Shown: positions 1-6,753 of the stretch, in pieces
Numbering within the stretch: position 1 is the stretch's first letter
Layout: the number at the start of each line of letters is the position of its first letter
Virus record (IMG/VR): IMGVR_UViG_3300018080_000261
Coordinates: 1-46,022 of that record
Origin: a virus
Length of the DNA stretch: 46,022 bases
Strand: one strand, 5' to 3'
Made by a program: the position numbers and the translations under genes
Notes under the pieces: model-generated
What the model saw: the letters and a program-made list of their open reading frames with translations, nothing else
What the model was told of the DNA's origin: nothing
Database searches by the model: none

Positions 1-103
1 TCGGGCACTGTATGTTGCCGCTATGTATGGGTGGGTCAGCTTCCCGACACCAGACGGGAACAGAAACTCGCGCGAAGCGCGACCCGATCTCCATTCCCAT
101 CAT
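1..103 (-). CDS. Possible partial reading frame running off the left edge
   Basis: An open frame starts at one of two adjacent ATGs (103 or 100) and stays open to the window edge, giving at least 33 residues. A G-rich stretch (GAGGGGGTGG) lies just upstream on the minus strand and could serve as a weak ribosome site. The frame contains a perfect 6-bp hairpin (TCGCGC-GAA-GCGCGA, plus strand about 70-84), so the segment might instead be non-coding. No family is recognised. Confidence 0.3.
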   Translation of the reverse strand, partial: MMGMEIGSRFARVSVPVWCREADPPIHSGNIQCP

Positions 104-156
104 ACCACCCCCTCAACTCGTCACCAAGTCGGGGGCAGAAACCACGGACAGTCCCT

Positions 157-426
157 TTAGAAGTCTATGTCTTCCAAGGGACGCAAGATCCGTCTGCCAA
201 AGGGGTGGTCCTCCGGCCCTCTCTCATCGTTCTTCCTCATCACCGTTTCACCTTCTTTCCAAACTCTGTGGATTTTATCCTCAGTGAAATCCCAGGCGAC
301 TCGGACATTGTCTCCGATGGAGAGGTCCTGGTCCATGTGTGTGACAGTGACACCGTTGAATAGTTTGATCTCAACGGCGCCACCATCTCCTTGTCCCAAT
401 ACGATACCTCGTACGGGCCGACTCAT
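157..426 (-). CDS. Small hypothetical protein, 89 aa
   Basis: The start is taken as the ATG one base after the TAG stop of the upstream metallopeptidase-like gene (MSRPVRG...). Longer in-frame starts would lie inside that gene. There is no clear SD, so translation is probably coupled to the gene before it. The protein begins with an alternating beta-type region (RGIVLG..., VEIKLFNGVTV, IGDNVRVAWDF) and ends in a charged tail, which is compatible with a small beta-barrel such as an OB or SH3-like fold. That is only an impression from the strand pattern; the function is unknown. Confidence 0.6.
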   Translation of the reverse strand: MSRPVRGIVLGQGDGGAVEIKLFNGVTVTHMDQDLSIGDNVRVAWDFTEDKIHRVWKEGETVMRKNDERGPEDHPFGRRILRPLEDIDF

Positions 427-427
427 C

Positions 428-1954
428 CTACAAAGGGCTGAAGACGCCATTCTTCCAGACACCTTTGAAGGTGCCGTCAGCGGCGTCAAGGAGGTACGCG
501 ATGCAAATGCCAGACAGTGCTTCTTGTGCTGGCCTGCTGCCCTTTTCAGGATTTTGTGCCAGAATCTTGCGTCTTATAACGCCAGACCCTGTGTTGATCT
601 CGAAGTGGTACGCTGGTAGCGTCCCGTTTTTGAACAACTCACCAACCAGTTGTCCGTTGGAGGGATACCATCCCTTCTGTCCGTTGCTGACACTCTCAAA
701 CTGCGTGACGAGATGTGCAGCGTCAGCGGGCAGTGTAACGGGTTGATACACTCCGAGTGGGTTGGTGAAGTAACCCGCACCGTTCCAACCACACATGGTG
801 AACATGTGGTTGTACGCCGCTTCGTACACCTTGTGCAGGAGAGCACCAACGTTGGGATCTCCCATCGGTGTCGGCGTTGGAGCCGGTGTGCCTGGGCCGA
901 ATGTTACAGGGCCAGACTGTACGGGTGCGGCAGCTGGGGCAGGTGGTGCCTGCCAAGGCGGAACGCCAGAGTTTTCGATTGGCGCAACGCCAGAGTTTGG
1001 GGCTGCCGCTGGTGTAGCCGGAGGGCCAGACGGTGGGATGAATGGCTGGGCTTCAATCCCCAGACTGTCACCCACCTGTGTCTCCTCTACGTATCCGCCG
1101 AGCTGCTCCATTGCTTCCAGAGCTTCGGCGTCTTCGGCGTTGGTGATCTCGGTAGGCTCAGCCTCCGGGACACCCTCCTTGACGACTTCCAGGCCAGTGT
1201 AACTGTTAGTGGGTGTATCCCACTTTACCTTGGCCGTCAGTTCGAAGTACGTCTTCATGGAGCAGGCCTCGGCATTCTCGCTCTTAAAGATGAGGCCTTT
1301 CTCCATCATCTCCTGCTGTGCCTTGACCCAGGCTTCGTTGCCCTGGTTGACCTTCTCCACCATGATCTCCATGATCATCTTGTGGAACCACGGGATCTCT
1401 TCCGCAGGAGGAGGATCGAAGTCGACAGTCTTGGCAAGTTCTGCCATGATCTCATCACCAAACTGATGTGCCTCCTCTTCATGGTCTGGGAGATCGTTCT
1501 TGTCAGGAGCTGTTGCATACGCGATGTCATGGAACAACTCATGGGCTGTGACATGTGTGATGTTCAGCCAGAACATTCCCAGAACACTCATCCCGATCTC
1601 TGGTTGGTTTACCAGAGTTTCGACGGCACCTTCAAGACATTTGGGCAGATAAATCACCATGCTCTGCATGTCAGGAAGATAGGTGCCATACTTACCCTCT
1701 GGGTGGTTACCGTCGCTGAAGTGGATGGCCTTCAGCTCATTGGCCTTCTCTTTCTCAAGAATGGCCTCAATGACTGTGAGGATCTTTGGATGGAGCATTT
1801 CTGCACCAAACACAGTCACCCCAAGGACGTTCTCAGGTCCAGTTTCTACCTGGACGACTTCTACCTCTGGAGCTGCAGTCTCGGATGTTTCTTCCGACGC
1901 TGCTGCCTCAGTTGCCTCGGCATTGGTAGCCGCTGCTTTCTTCGGATCAGCCAT
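428..1954 (-). CDS. Putative zincin-type metallopeptidase with Ala/Pro linker, 508 aa
   Basis: The start has an excellent ribosome site (GAAAGGAGGTCAGC then ATG). Layout: an acidic Ala/Glu-rich N-terminus (1-40); a core domain with HELFH at about 138-142, followed by an acidic/His segment (DHEEEAHQFGDE, 157-168) that could supply a third metal ligand; a helical region to about 290; a long Pro/Ala/Gly linker (about 310-375); and a C-terminal domain (about 380-508) rich in aromatic and Gly residues. HExxH followed by acidic residues is typical of zincins, but the third ligand is not certain and no named family was recognised. The linker suggests an extended multidomain or virion-associated protein. 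GC content is much higher than in the rightward arm. Confidence 0.6.
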   Translation of the reverse strand: MADPKKAAATNAEATEAAASEETSETAAPEVEVVQVETGPENVLGVTVFGAEMLHPKILTVIEAILEKEKANELKAIHFSDGNHPEGKYGTYLPDMQSMVIYLPKCLEGAVETLVNQPEIGMSVLGMFWLNITHVTAHELFHDIAYATAPDKNDLPDHEEEAHQFGDEIMAELAKTVDFDPPPAEEIPWFHKMIMEIMVEKVNQGNEAWVKAQQEMMEKGLIFKSENAEACSMKTYFELTAKVKWDTPTNSYTGLEVVKEGVPEAEPTEITNAEDAEALEAMEQLGGYVEETQVGDSLGIEAQPFIPPSGPPATPAAAPNSGVAPIENSGVPPWQAPPAPAAAPVQSGPVTFGPGTPAPTPTPMGDPNVGALLHKVYEAAYNHMFTMCGWNGAGYFTNPLGVYQPVTLPADAAHLVTQFESVSNGQKGWYPSNGQLVGELFKNGTLPAYHFEINTGSGVIRRKILAQNPEKGSRPAQEALSGICIAYLLDAADGTFKGVWKNGVFSPL

Positions 1955-2252
1955 GCTGACCTCCTTTCAATGTTAAGGTTAACTGCAATTGTACTTCCCA
2001 TCGCCAGATTGTCATCACCTCCCTTCAGCCAGGCGGGACCAGAAACCTCTCTGGTTTGCCTGGTCGGTAAGTGGGGATACGCAGTCATTCATGTTCCCAC
2101 CCACCAACCAGACCCACCAACCATTCCGGTCGGAGAAACCCTCCCGAAGGGCCACAGGTAGACCGAGGCCTTTGGTGGTTGAGGGTTTTTAAACGAGGGG
2201 GTTTAAATCAGATACCTATTCCATCAACTATCACCTCCCTATAGCCAACAGG
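1955..2252 (-). other. Intergenic stretch with hairpins and no convincing gene
   Basis: This 298-bp gap lies between two leftward genes. On the minus strand it holds a strong hairpin (ACCAGA-GAGGTT-TCTGGT), a CCCTTCGGG-type tetraloop hairpin and a GGCC...GGCC pairing. It also holds two SD-like sequences that lead only to very short frames: GGGAGGTGATAGTTG followed by ATG-GAA-TAG, and a possible 25-codon frame near 2090-2013. It looks like structured leader RNA or a decayed small-gene region. Confidence 0.4.
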
Positions 2253-2768
2253 TTAGTGCCAGTCCCACCGCTCAGCAAGTGTGGTAGGATCTATAATCAG
2301 CGTTGCGCGGTGCCTACCGGCCGCGTATCGCATACATGCCATTGTACCACCCGGTTTGCTGGAAGATACAGCCACCAATAGTTCCGAGTTGTCCACCATC
2401 CACTTGTTACGGGCGTGGAGTTTCCATGATTCATAAGGGTCATCATTTATGTAGAATACTTCATCCATCTGGTTGAGCAAAGTGAAATAGTGAGCCTTGC
2501 TACGTTCGGGCCACTTCACGTGGTAACTTTGAAATGGTATCGCAGCAAAGAGCTCACATTTGTTATTACCATCCTGCTGAAAGCGAATTCCAGCAGCCAT
2601 AGCCAATTGGTCAGTTCCCAACGCACCCCCAAAGATGAATCTCGTGAACCCAAAATCGTAGGAACGCGAGATCACCTCCAGGAGTTTGTTTTCAACCAAC
2701 GCGAGTGTTGGACTGTTATACCCTCCCAGTCCCGGAGGCCTGTGGCCAGAAAAGCTTAGAGCTCTCAT
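2253..2768 (-). CDS. YpsA/DUF1273-like SLOG-fold protein, 171 aa
   Basis: The sequence shows the signature of the DUF1273/YpsA branch of the SLOG (Rossmann-like) superfamily: SGHRPPGLGG at the N-terminus, GGALGTDQLA at about 48-57 (a Gly-rich nucleotide-binding turn), and SKPGGTMACMRYA near 137-149. Family members bind nucleotides or related ligands. Bacillus YpsA affects cell division, but phage versions have no established role. The start is supported by a GGGAGGG ribosome site 10 bases upstream, although this makes the gene overlap the previous one by 53 bp. Confidence 0.8.
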   Translation of the reverse strand: MRALSFSGHRPPGLGGYNSPTLALVENKLLEVISRSYDFGFTRFIFGGALGTDQLAMAAGIRFQQDGNNKCELFAAIPFQSYHVKWPERSKAHYFTLLNQMDEVFYINDDPYESWKLHARNKWMVDNSELLVAVSSSKPGGTMACMRYAAGRHRATLIIDPTTLAERWDWH

Positions 2769-3279
2769 CGTCTATGTTCCCTCCCCTGTCTTTGATTACT
2801 CTGACCATGTCAGGCAACGGCGTTATGTTGGACAACTGAACAGCGTACTTTGGCATACGCTCATGGAGTTCAATCATTACCTCAGGGAATAGGGTCATAC
2901 CTCTGGTGAGCAACCTCGCCCAGTAAGACATCTTCTTAGCATCAGGCCTGGTAAATCCGATACCATTAACCGTCTCAGTGGTATCCTTACGTTTCTCTTC
3001 TTGGGTCTGACGATTGTAAATGGCCATCAAACCCCTCCGTGCCCATTCAGGATCCGTAGCGAGAGCATCTTTCACGAGACGAACGTACTCCGCCTTGATG
3101 GCATCCTTTTTCTTGGACAACGTACCAAGTTTCTTCCTACAACCAGAACACACCTTGAAAACAGCCTGATCAATCTTGTGTTCCGTATTCGCAGGCTGGT
3201 CACATCCACTGATCTGACACAGCACCACGAAGTAGTTACTTCTGCCGATTTTCTTCTTAATAAGATTAACCGTGTTCAT
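2716..3279 (-). CDS. Hypothetical protein with zinc-finger-like Cys cluster, 187 aa
   Basis: A GGAGGAG ribosome site precedes the ATG. The N-terminal half carries C-x4-C (CQISGC) and, about 20 residues on, C-x2-C (CSGC), a spacing suited to one zinc site of a treble-clef or ribbon type. The rest is helical and basic. Its 3' end overlaps the YpsA-like gene by 53 bp. No family is recognised; a nucleic-acid-binding role would be a guess from the Cys pattern. Confidence 0.6.
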   Translation of the reverse strand: MNTVNLIKKKIGRSNYFVVLCQISGCDQPANTEHKIDQAVFKVCSGCRKKLGTLSKKKDAIKAEYVRLVKDALATDPEWARRGLMAIYNRQTQEEKRKDTTETVNGIGFTRPDAKKMSYWARLLTRGMTLFPEVMIELHERMPKYAVQLSNITPLPDMVRVIKDRGGNIDDESSKLFWPQASGTGRV

Positions 3280-3290
3280 GTGTACTCCTC

Positions 3291-3410
3291 CTACAGTCTA
3301 TGCAGGTGCACATAACTCTCACCTGGTTTGAGGTTAATCTGGAGTACCAGACCCCAGAAGTGAATGGATGCTGCGCCTCTACGGAACAGCACCTTTAAGA
3401 ACATCGCCAT
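3291..3410 (-). CDS. Small hypothetical protein, 39 aa
   Basis: This short frame (MAMFLKVLFRRGAASIHFWG...) follows a near-perfect ribosome site, AAAGGAGGTGATACT, eight bases before ATG. Its stop overlaps the ribosome site of the next gene, the normal spacing in this operon. The first half is hydrophobic and the C-terminus basic. Function unknown. Confidence 0.55.
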   Translation of the reverse strand: MAMFLKVLFRRGAASIHFWGLVLQINLKPGESYVHLHRL

Positions 3411-3426
3411 AGTATCACCTCCTTTT

Positions 3427-3912
3427 TTATAAATCTTTAAGTTGGATGGCTCCGGATTTGATTCCATTCAAACGCCCCTGAAGTTTGGTGATGGTCAGCT
3501 GGTGGTCACGAACTTCTCCTTCCAACTGTTTCACCTTTTTCTCCAGCTCTGTGTTCTTGTTTCTGTACTGGATGATTTTCTGAACTACTGCTTCTCCTAT
3601 CTCATCTAATCTGACCTTGTCCGTATGCTTTGCGCCTGAACCTGGGGTGGGGACAGCAGCGGCAGTAGTTTTCTTTACTTTCTTACCATTCTTAATCTTT
3701 TTCCAGACGTTCAGATCATCACTATTCTTTGTTACGGTAGCCTCTCCAATCTTGCGTCGGTAATTCAGAACAGCCCATGACCGTTTTTGTGTAAGTTCAT
3801 TAACAGGTAGATCAGCCAATGAAATAAGATCGTTTCCGGTCACGGTATCTCCTATTTCAAGACTGTCCCATACCTCCTTCATAAGTTTACCTTCTTTGCT
3901 TGTATTTCCCAT
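3427..3912 (-). CDS. Hypothetical coiled-coil protein, 161 aa
   Basis: The start is preceded by AAGGAGAAGGAGACGG. The N-terminal 70 residues look like a small helical domain that could be winged-helix or HTH-like (TGNDLISLADLPVNELTQKR...). A Lys/Thr/Ala/Pro linker follows, then a clear coiled coil from about 105 to 150 with heptad-spaced Leu/Val and Lys/Glu. That architecture suits an oligomeric DNA-associated or assembly protein, but no family was identified. Confidence 0.6.
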   Translation of the reverse strand: MGNTSKEGKLMKEVWDSLEIGDTVTGNDLISLADLPVNELTQKRSWAVLNYRRKIGEATVTKNSDDLNVWKKIKNGKKVKKTTAAAVPTPGSGAKHTDKVRLDEIGEAVVQKIIQYRNKNTELEKKVKQLEGEVRDHQLTITKLQGRLNGIKSGAIQLKDL

Positions 3913-3929
3913 AATCCGTCTCCTTCTCC

Positions 3930-4271
3930 TTATTCGTATAGTTTACATCTGCCCTTGTCCATCAGATTAGGACAATCTTCACATGTTTCACGTGTAAGAC
4001 ATTCATCTTTCACGAAGTTAGTCTTAACCCCCTCCGTTCTTGCCCATTCAACACCTTCTCTACAAGCACTGGACTTGTGTTGGTGGTAAATCAACCCACG
4101 TTCACCAACATCCCAGTAGTTTCCAATCTCCTCATCATTGATCATACACATGATTGCGGGGAAGAACCCTCCAATACATTCATGGATTATCATTGTAGGT
4201 TCATGAATTGGCCCTAAGATGTCCAGTTGTGCCACATAGAGAAGTTCTTGTGCTTGTTGCCTGTTGTTCAT
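3930..4271 (-). CDS. Cys-rich hypothetical protein, 113 aa
   Basis: The start is taken as the ATG just after GAGAGGTGATACA, so its ribosome site overlaps the stop of the upstream gene; a longer frame to 4301 lies inside that gene. The C-terminus has a compact Cys set (C..E..CEDCPNL...GRC) like a small Fe-S or zinc site. There is no signal peptide or membrane segment and no recognised family. Confidence 0.6.
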   Translation of the reverse strand: MNNRQQAQELLYVAQLDILGPIHEPTMIIHECIGGFFPAIMCMINDEEIGNYWDVGERGLIYHQHKSSACREGVEWARTEGVKTNFVKDECLTRETCEDCPNLMDKGRCKLYE

Positions 4272-4275
4272 TGTA

Positions 4276-4596
4276 TCACCTCTCATAAATTTTGAATACA
4301 AACATCTTTCTCAGTGGTTTGTAAATCTCAGGCTGTATCTTAATACTAAAGATAGTGCCTAAAAACTGTCTGAGTTCATTGTAGAAATTCAGTTCCCAAT
4401 CAGGTATTTCCTTTTTAGTACCCTCAATGATCTCAGTTTCAACTACATGTTCAACCCATTTGACTGTACCAGCATCTTGGTTATAAATCTTTCTAAGTAT
4501 GTGTATGAGATCTTCACCAAGCATTTCTCCTTTAGTCCTCTCTATCTCCTCCGCAACATGCTCCTTCTCCAGTTTTCTTCTTGTAGCCTCGTCCAT
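4276..4596 (-). CDS. Hypothetical charged protein, 106 aa
   Basis: AAAGGAGGTGATGTTC places the ribosome site eight bases before the ATG of MDEATRRKLE; an ATG further upstream sits too close to the SD. The protein is helical and charged with no cysteines or membrane segments. The start lies inside the 3' end of the upstream signal-peptide gene (65-bp overlap). Function unknown. Confidence 0.6.
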   Translation of the reverse strand: MDEATRRKLEKEHVAEEIERTKGEMLGEDLIHILRKIYNQDAGTVKWVEHVVETEIIEGTKKEIPDWELNFYNELRQFLGTIFSIKIQPEIYKPLRKMFVFKIYER

Positions 4597-4810
4597 GAAC
4601 ATCACCTCCTTTGTTGTGTATTATCTTCCGTATGTCATCAGGCCCATACCACCTGAGTATCATAGTCTTATAGGGACCATCTACAATAAGAATGTCCTGT
4701 GGTGGTTTCAGTGCCTCTATCTGCTCTTCCAAGGTGGGAACGTAGAGCCCATCAGTTATGGTGTGTGGTAGAAGTAAAACGAGCAGCAGTGTAAATAGCA
4801 GCGTCTTCAT
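4532..4810 (-). CDS. Small secreted or membrane-anchored protein, 92 aa
   Basis: Start MKTLLFTLLLVLLLP follows GGAGGTGGGAAC. Residues 1-20 form a classic signal sequence or membrane anchor: a Lys then a Leu-rich core. The mature part is polar with TLEEQIEALKPPQ and a Gly/Lys-rich C-terminus ending in CCGG. No lipobox is seen directly after the hydrophobic core. The last 65 bp are shared with the next gene and carry that gene's ribosome site, so the C-terminal extension may be tolerated rather than functional. Confidence 0.5.
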   Translation of the reverse strand: MKTLLFTLLLVLLLPHTITDGLYVPTLEEQIEALKPPQDILIVDGPYKTMILRWYGPDDIRKIIHNKGGDVHGRGYKKKTGEGACCGGDRED

Positions 4811-4837
4811 GTTCCCACCTCCTTTTAGAAAAGTCAC

Positions 4838-5008
4838 TGGTATGAAATGTAATGCGGGTTCTAAAAGCCAAAAATCGGTACAGCCACTGGGTGGCTATCA
4901 GGTTACCTCTTAGGGACCCGGTAACAGGGTTCTCACCCGTTAACCAGTCATTCAACCGGTTAATAGGTCTAGTGGATACCAACGCCCACCTCCACGTCTG
5001 ACTTACTG
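4838..5008 (-). ncRNA. Structured intergenic RNA candidate upstream of the secreted-protein gene
   Basis: Read on the minus strand this gap is a chain of hairpins: TTAACCGGT...ACTGGTTAA (9 bp with one G-U), GGGT-GAGA-ACCC (a GNRA tetraloop), TTACC...GGTAA, and AGCCAC-CCA-GTGGCT close to the ribosome site. No frame with an SD covers it. The density of strong pairs argues for a structured leader or a small RNA. No known RNA family was recognised. Confidence 0.45.
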
Positions 5009-5056
5009 TCAGTAGTGGCGGCAGGCCCAAATGGACCATAGATCATCGGTAACCAT
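5009..5056 (-). CDS. Possible 15-codon micro-gene or leader peptide
   Basis: A good ribosome site (AAAGGAGGAGCACCTATA) precedes ATG and a 15-codon frame, MVTDDLWSIWACRHY. It sits between two structured stretches. It could be a leader peptide that couples translation to folding of the downstream RNA, or chance. Confidence 0.3.
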   Translation of the reverse strand: MVTDDLWSIWACRHY

Positions 5057-5194
5057 TATAGGTGCTCCTCCTTTCCTTTGGAACAGCTAAGCACAAGTAA
5101 TGATACTCCCGCCCTTGCAGTGTGCCTCTGCGCAGGAGTGGTGTCTCACCCCAGAAAGAGTGAAGCGGGGTGGAGAACCCCGCAGATAAGAGCC
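5057..5194 (-). ncRNA. Structured intergenic RNA candidate
   Basis: The minus strand contains GCGGGG-TTCTCCA-CCCCGC, a very stable hairpin, then CTGCGCAG self-complementarity and a GCACA...TGTGC pairing. It lies directly after a 31-codon membrane-protein gene. No gene with a plausible start is seen apart from shadows of other frames. Confidence 0.4.
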
Positions 5195-5290
5195 CTAGCC
5201 AATTGACATAAGCCAGCAGCAGCAAAAGGCAACCTTAGTAGCAACTAAGATTGTTACCCAAATAGAAGCTGCTTCTACGTCAAGATACAT
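5195..5290 (-). CDS. 31-aa single-span membrane protein
   Basis: GGAAAGGAGGTGATGCC precedes ATG. The peptide (MYLDVEAASIWVTILVATKV...) is almost entirely one hydrophobic segment with a CCCW cluster. It is one of a run of five tiny membrane proteins at 5195-5837, each with its own strong ribosome site. Confidence 0.55.
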   Translation of the reverse strand: MYLDVEAASIWVTILVATKVAFCCCWLMSIG

Positions 5291-5340
5291 GGCATCACCT
5301 CCTTTCCTCGAATGTGCGCGTGAAAAGTCAAATGATGGTT

Positions 5341-5427
5341 CTAATAGTGAAAAAGGCGTACAGCCAACAGGTAGGCACACATCAATAGGTATTCACTTAC
5401 ATACAGTGTACCAATGGCATACGCCAT
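5341..5427 (-). CDS. 28-aa hydrophobic peptide
   Basis: AAGGGAGGTGATAAGCC precedes ATG. The product (MAYAIGTLYVSEYLLMCAYL...) is hydrophobic with a C-terminal RLFHY. The last 30 bases of the gene resemble a segment at about 4857-4893, upstream of the secreted-protein gene, although that copy has a 1-base shift and is not coding. This suggests a shared or duplicated stretch. Confidence 0.5.
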   Translation of the reverse strand: MAYAIGTLYVSEYLLMCAYLLAVRLFHY

Positions 5428-5447
5428 GGCTTATCACCTCCCTTCAT

Positions 5448-5570
5448 TTAGCAGCTTTTCAAGTATAAAAGGGCTATTCCCAAGAGAACAGCCCATGTGA
5501 GAAGACCAAAGATAAGACAGTTCTTAAAACCAATAATAGTCTTATTTGGCCTTGGCGGGCCTTTCCCCAT
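5448..5570 (-). CDS. 40-aa single-span membrane protein
   Basis: GAAGGGAGGTGGTATT precedes ATG. A basic N-terminus (MGKGPPRPNK) is followed by a transmembrane helix of about 22 residues and a short KSC tail. Position and style match its neighbours in the small-membrane-protein cluster; function unknown. Confidence 0.6.
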   Translation of the reverse strand: MGKGPPRPNKTIIGFKNCLIFGLLTWAVLLGIALLYLKSC

Positions 5571-5588
5571 AATACCACCTCCCTTCTT

Positions 5589-5723
5589 CTAATCATCAGA
5601 GCTACAATGAAGCCTTATGGTCTCAGCCAATAGTTTTATAAAGAGCCAAATGAGTGTACATGGTACTAGAATAATCATAATCAATGCATAACCTAATGGA
5701 GGTACTTTTTTCTCATTTTTCAT
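5589..5723 (-). CDS. 44-aa single-span membrane protein
   Basis: GAAAGGAGAATGGATT precedes ATG. It has a Lys/Glu-rich N-terminus, a transmembrane helix at about residues 11-32 and a short polar C-terminus (LHCSSDD). Function unknown. Confidence 0.6.
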   Translation of the reverse strand: MKNEKKVPPLGYALIMIILVPCTLIWLFIKLLAETIRLHCSSDD

Positions 5724-5738
5724 AATCCATTCTCCTTT

Positions 5739-5837
5739 CTATTCATTTTCTTCTGCTAAACCAACAACTAAATACAGAATACCCACTATGATGCCGATGT
5801 AGAAAAGTAATTCTGCAACAAACTTGAGTGTATCCAT
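5739..5837 (-). CDS. 32-aa single-span membrane protein
   Basis: AAAGGAGATAACATT precedes ATG. Nearly the whole peptide is a transmembrane helix (FVAELLFYIGIIVGILYLVV) with an acidic tail. It is the first of the cluster and follows the structured element at 5859-6071. Confidence 0.6.
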   Translation of the reverse strand: MDTLKFVAELLFYIGIIVGILYLVVGLAEENE

Positions 5838-5858
5838 AATGTTATCTCCTTTACCTAC

Positions 5859-6071
5859 CCTTTCATGAGGGCCCCTGTGGTTAGGAGTGCTGTACTAACG
5901 TGCCATGGTCCCTTGATTTACACCCAGCAAGTACGCTGGTGCATCATGACACACAGCCCACAGAGACCCTCGTGGAAAGGTATCAACCAGGGCAAGGGAT
6001 GCGGCTCCCTCTAGTCTTAGAGAGTAGTGAAGGGAGAGCGTTTATGCTGTCCTCAAGCCCCAGTTGATAAT
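5859..6071 (-). ncRNA. Structured intergenic RNA candidate with a long closing stem
   Basis: A 22-23-nt arm at 5958-5980 pairs with one at 5859-5880 through CCTTTC/GAAAGG, GAGGG/CCCTC and CTGTGG/CCACAG, broken by small internal loops. Inside are GCTGT/ACAGC and the hairpin CCAGC-loop-GCTGG, so the whole folds as a branched structure of about 122 nt. A further GCTC.CCCT/AGGGAGC stem follows at about 6001-6040. No gene with a ribosome site fits. No known RNA family was recognised, and which strand is the RNA is inferred from the operon direction. Confidence 0.5.
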
Positions 6072-6368
6072 CTATTTCCTACGATCTTTGGGTTTATCCA
6101 TAAATCGTCGGTGTTGATTGCGTCTATCATCGGCGCCTATCCTGCGCTCATGCCCGTGGTATCTAATAGCATTCTTGATAATAATACACATCAACGTGTT
6201 AATCTTGTAAGTCAAGGAGTTTAATGCTGACGCCCAGTCAATAAGTTCTTGTCTTTCAACGCCATGCATGCTCTCTAAGAGGGATAATTGAGTTTCAATA
6301 AGATCTGAAGTATCTTGAAACTGTCTAAATACCTCTGTCTTGACTCCTTCGAACTGTCTGGTCTTCAC
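6072..6368 (-). CDS. Hypothetical protein, 98 aa, GTG start
   Basis: AAAGGAGGTGATA is followed by GTG-GTG-AAG. The second GTG, eight bases after the SD, is chosen, giving MKTRQFEGVKTE.... The frame extends slightly upstream but those starts overlap the SD. The protein is helical with a moderately hydrophobic stretch (INTLMCIIIKNAI) and a strongly basic C-terminus (RRNQHRRFMDKPKDRRK), suggesting nucleic acid or membrane contact. Family unknown. Confidence 0.55.
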   Translation of the reverse strand: MKTRQFEGVKTEVFRQFQDTSDLIETQLSLLESMHGVERQELIDWASALNSLTYKINTLMCIIIKNAIRYHGHERRIGADDRRNQHRRFMDKPKDRRK

Positions 6369-6471
6369 CACTATCACCTCCTTTCCTAAAGTATTTAATT
6401 ACGAGCAGTATCACCAGGGCTGATAGTAACAACCCCAGTGATGTGTACATGAATTCCCAAAACGCTGTCAT
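6325..6471 (-). CDS. 48-aa membrane protein overlapping the next gene
   Basis: The ATG overlaps the TGA of the upstream gene (ATGA), a typical coupled start. Residues 4-27 form a transmembrane helix (YTSLGLLLSALVILLVI) followed by a basic stop-transfer (KYFRKGG) and a polar tail. The tail shares 44 bp with the following gene in another frame and includes that gene's ribosome site. Confidence 0.5.
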   Translation of the reverse strand: MTAFWEFMYTSLGLLLSALVILLVIKYFRKGGDSGEDQTVRRSQDRGI

Positions 6472-6752
6472 GCATTCTCAGTCTCTGAGTGTACCCTCAC
6501 AGCCTCCAAAGATGTAATCTCAACAGGATGGTGGCACCCACATGTAGGGCACTGATACTCTTCAACATTCTTAAGAACTTCAAACTCATCCTTGCATTCA
6601 ACACAAGTAACGAGTCTCATCTGGTTCTTGAGAACGTCGCCTAACTTTTGCATTTGTCTCTCCTTTCTCTGTTTGATTAAATGAATTAACAGTAGTGTTA
6701 ACACACAGATTGTAAATACACCAACTCTACACCAGAAGTTATGGCACTCCAA
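6468..6752 (-). CDS. Membrane-anchored zinc-ribbon protein, 94 aa, TTG start proposed
   Basis: The C-terminal 60 residues hold CVEC and CPTCGCHH, a zinc-ribbon pattern. Upstream and in frame is a hydrophobic helix (VGVFTICVLTLLLIHLI) ending in KQRKERQ. A TTG start two bases after the previous stop, with GGGAGG 11 bases before it, would give the full 94-aa protein. An ATG at 6653 with its own AAAGGAGAGACAA would give a soluble 61-aa form. Both could be made; the annotation uses the long form because otherwise a coding-like gap would remain. Confidence 0.5.
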   Translation of the reverse strand: MECHNFWCRVGVFTICVLTLLLIHLIKQRKERQMQKLGDVLKNQMRLVTCVECKDEFEVLKNVEEYQCPTCGCHHPVEITSLEAVRVHSETENA

Positions 6753-6753
6753 T

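Noticed and set aside
650-2161. 503-codon plus-strand frame opposite the metallopeptidase-like gene
   Set aside because: Antisense shadow of a gene with a strong ribosome site and motif; its protein is compositionally odd (Cys/Trp/His-rich).
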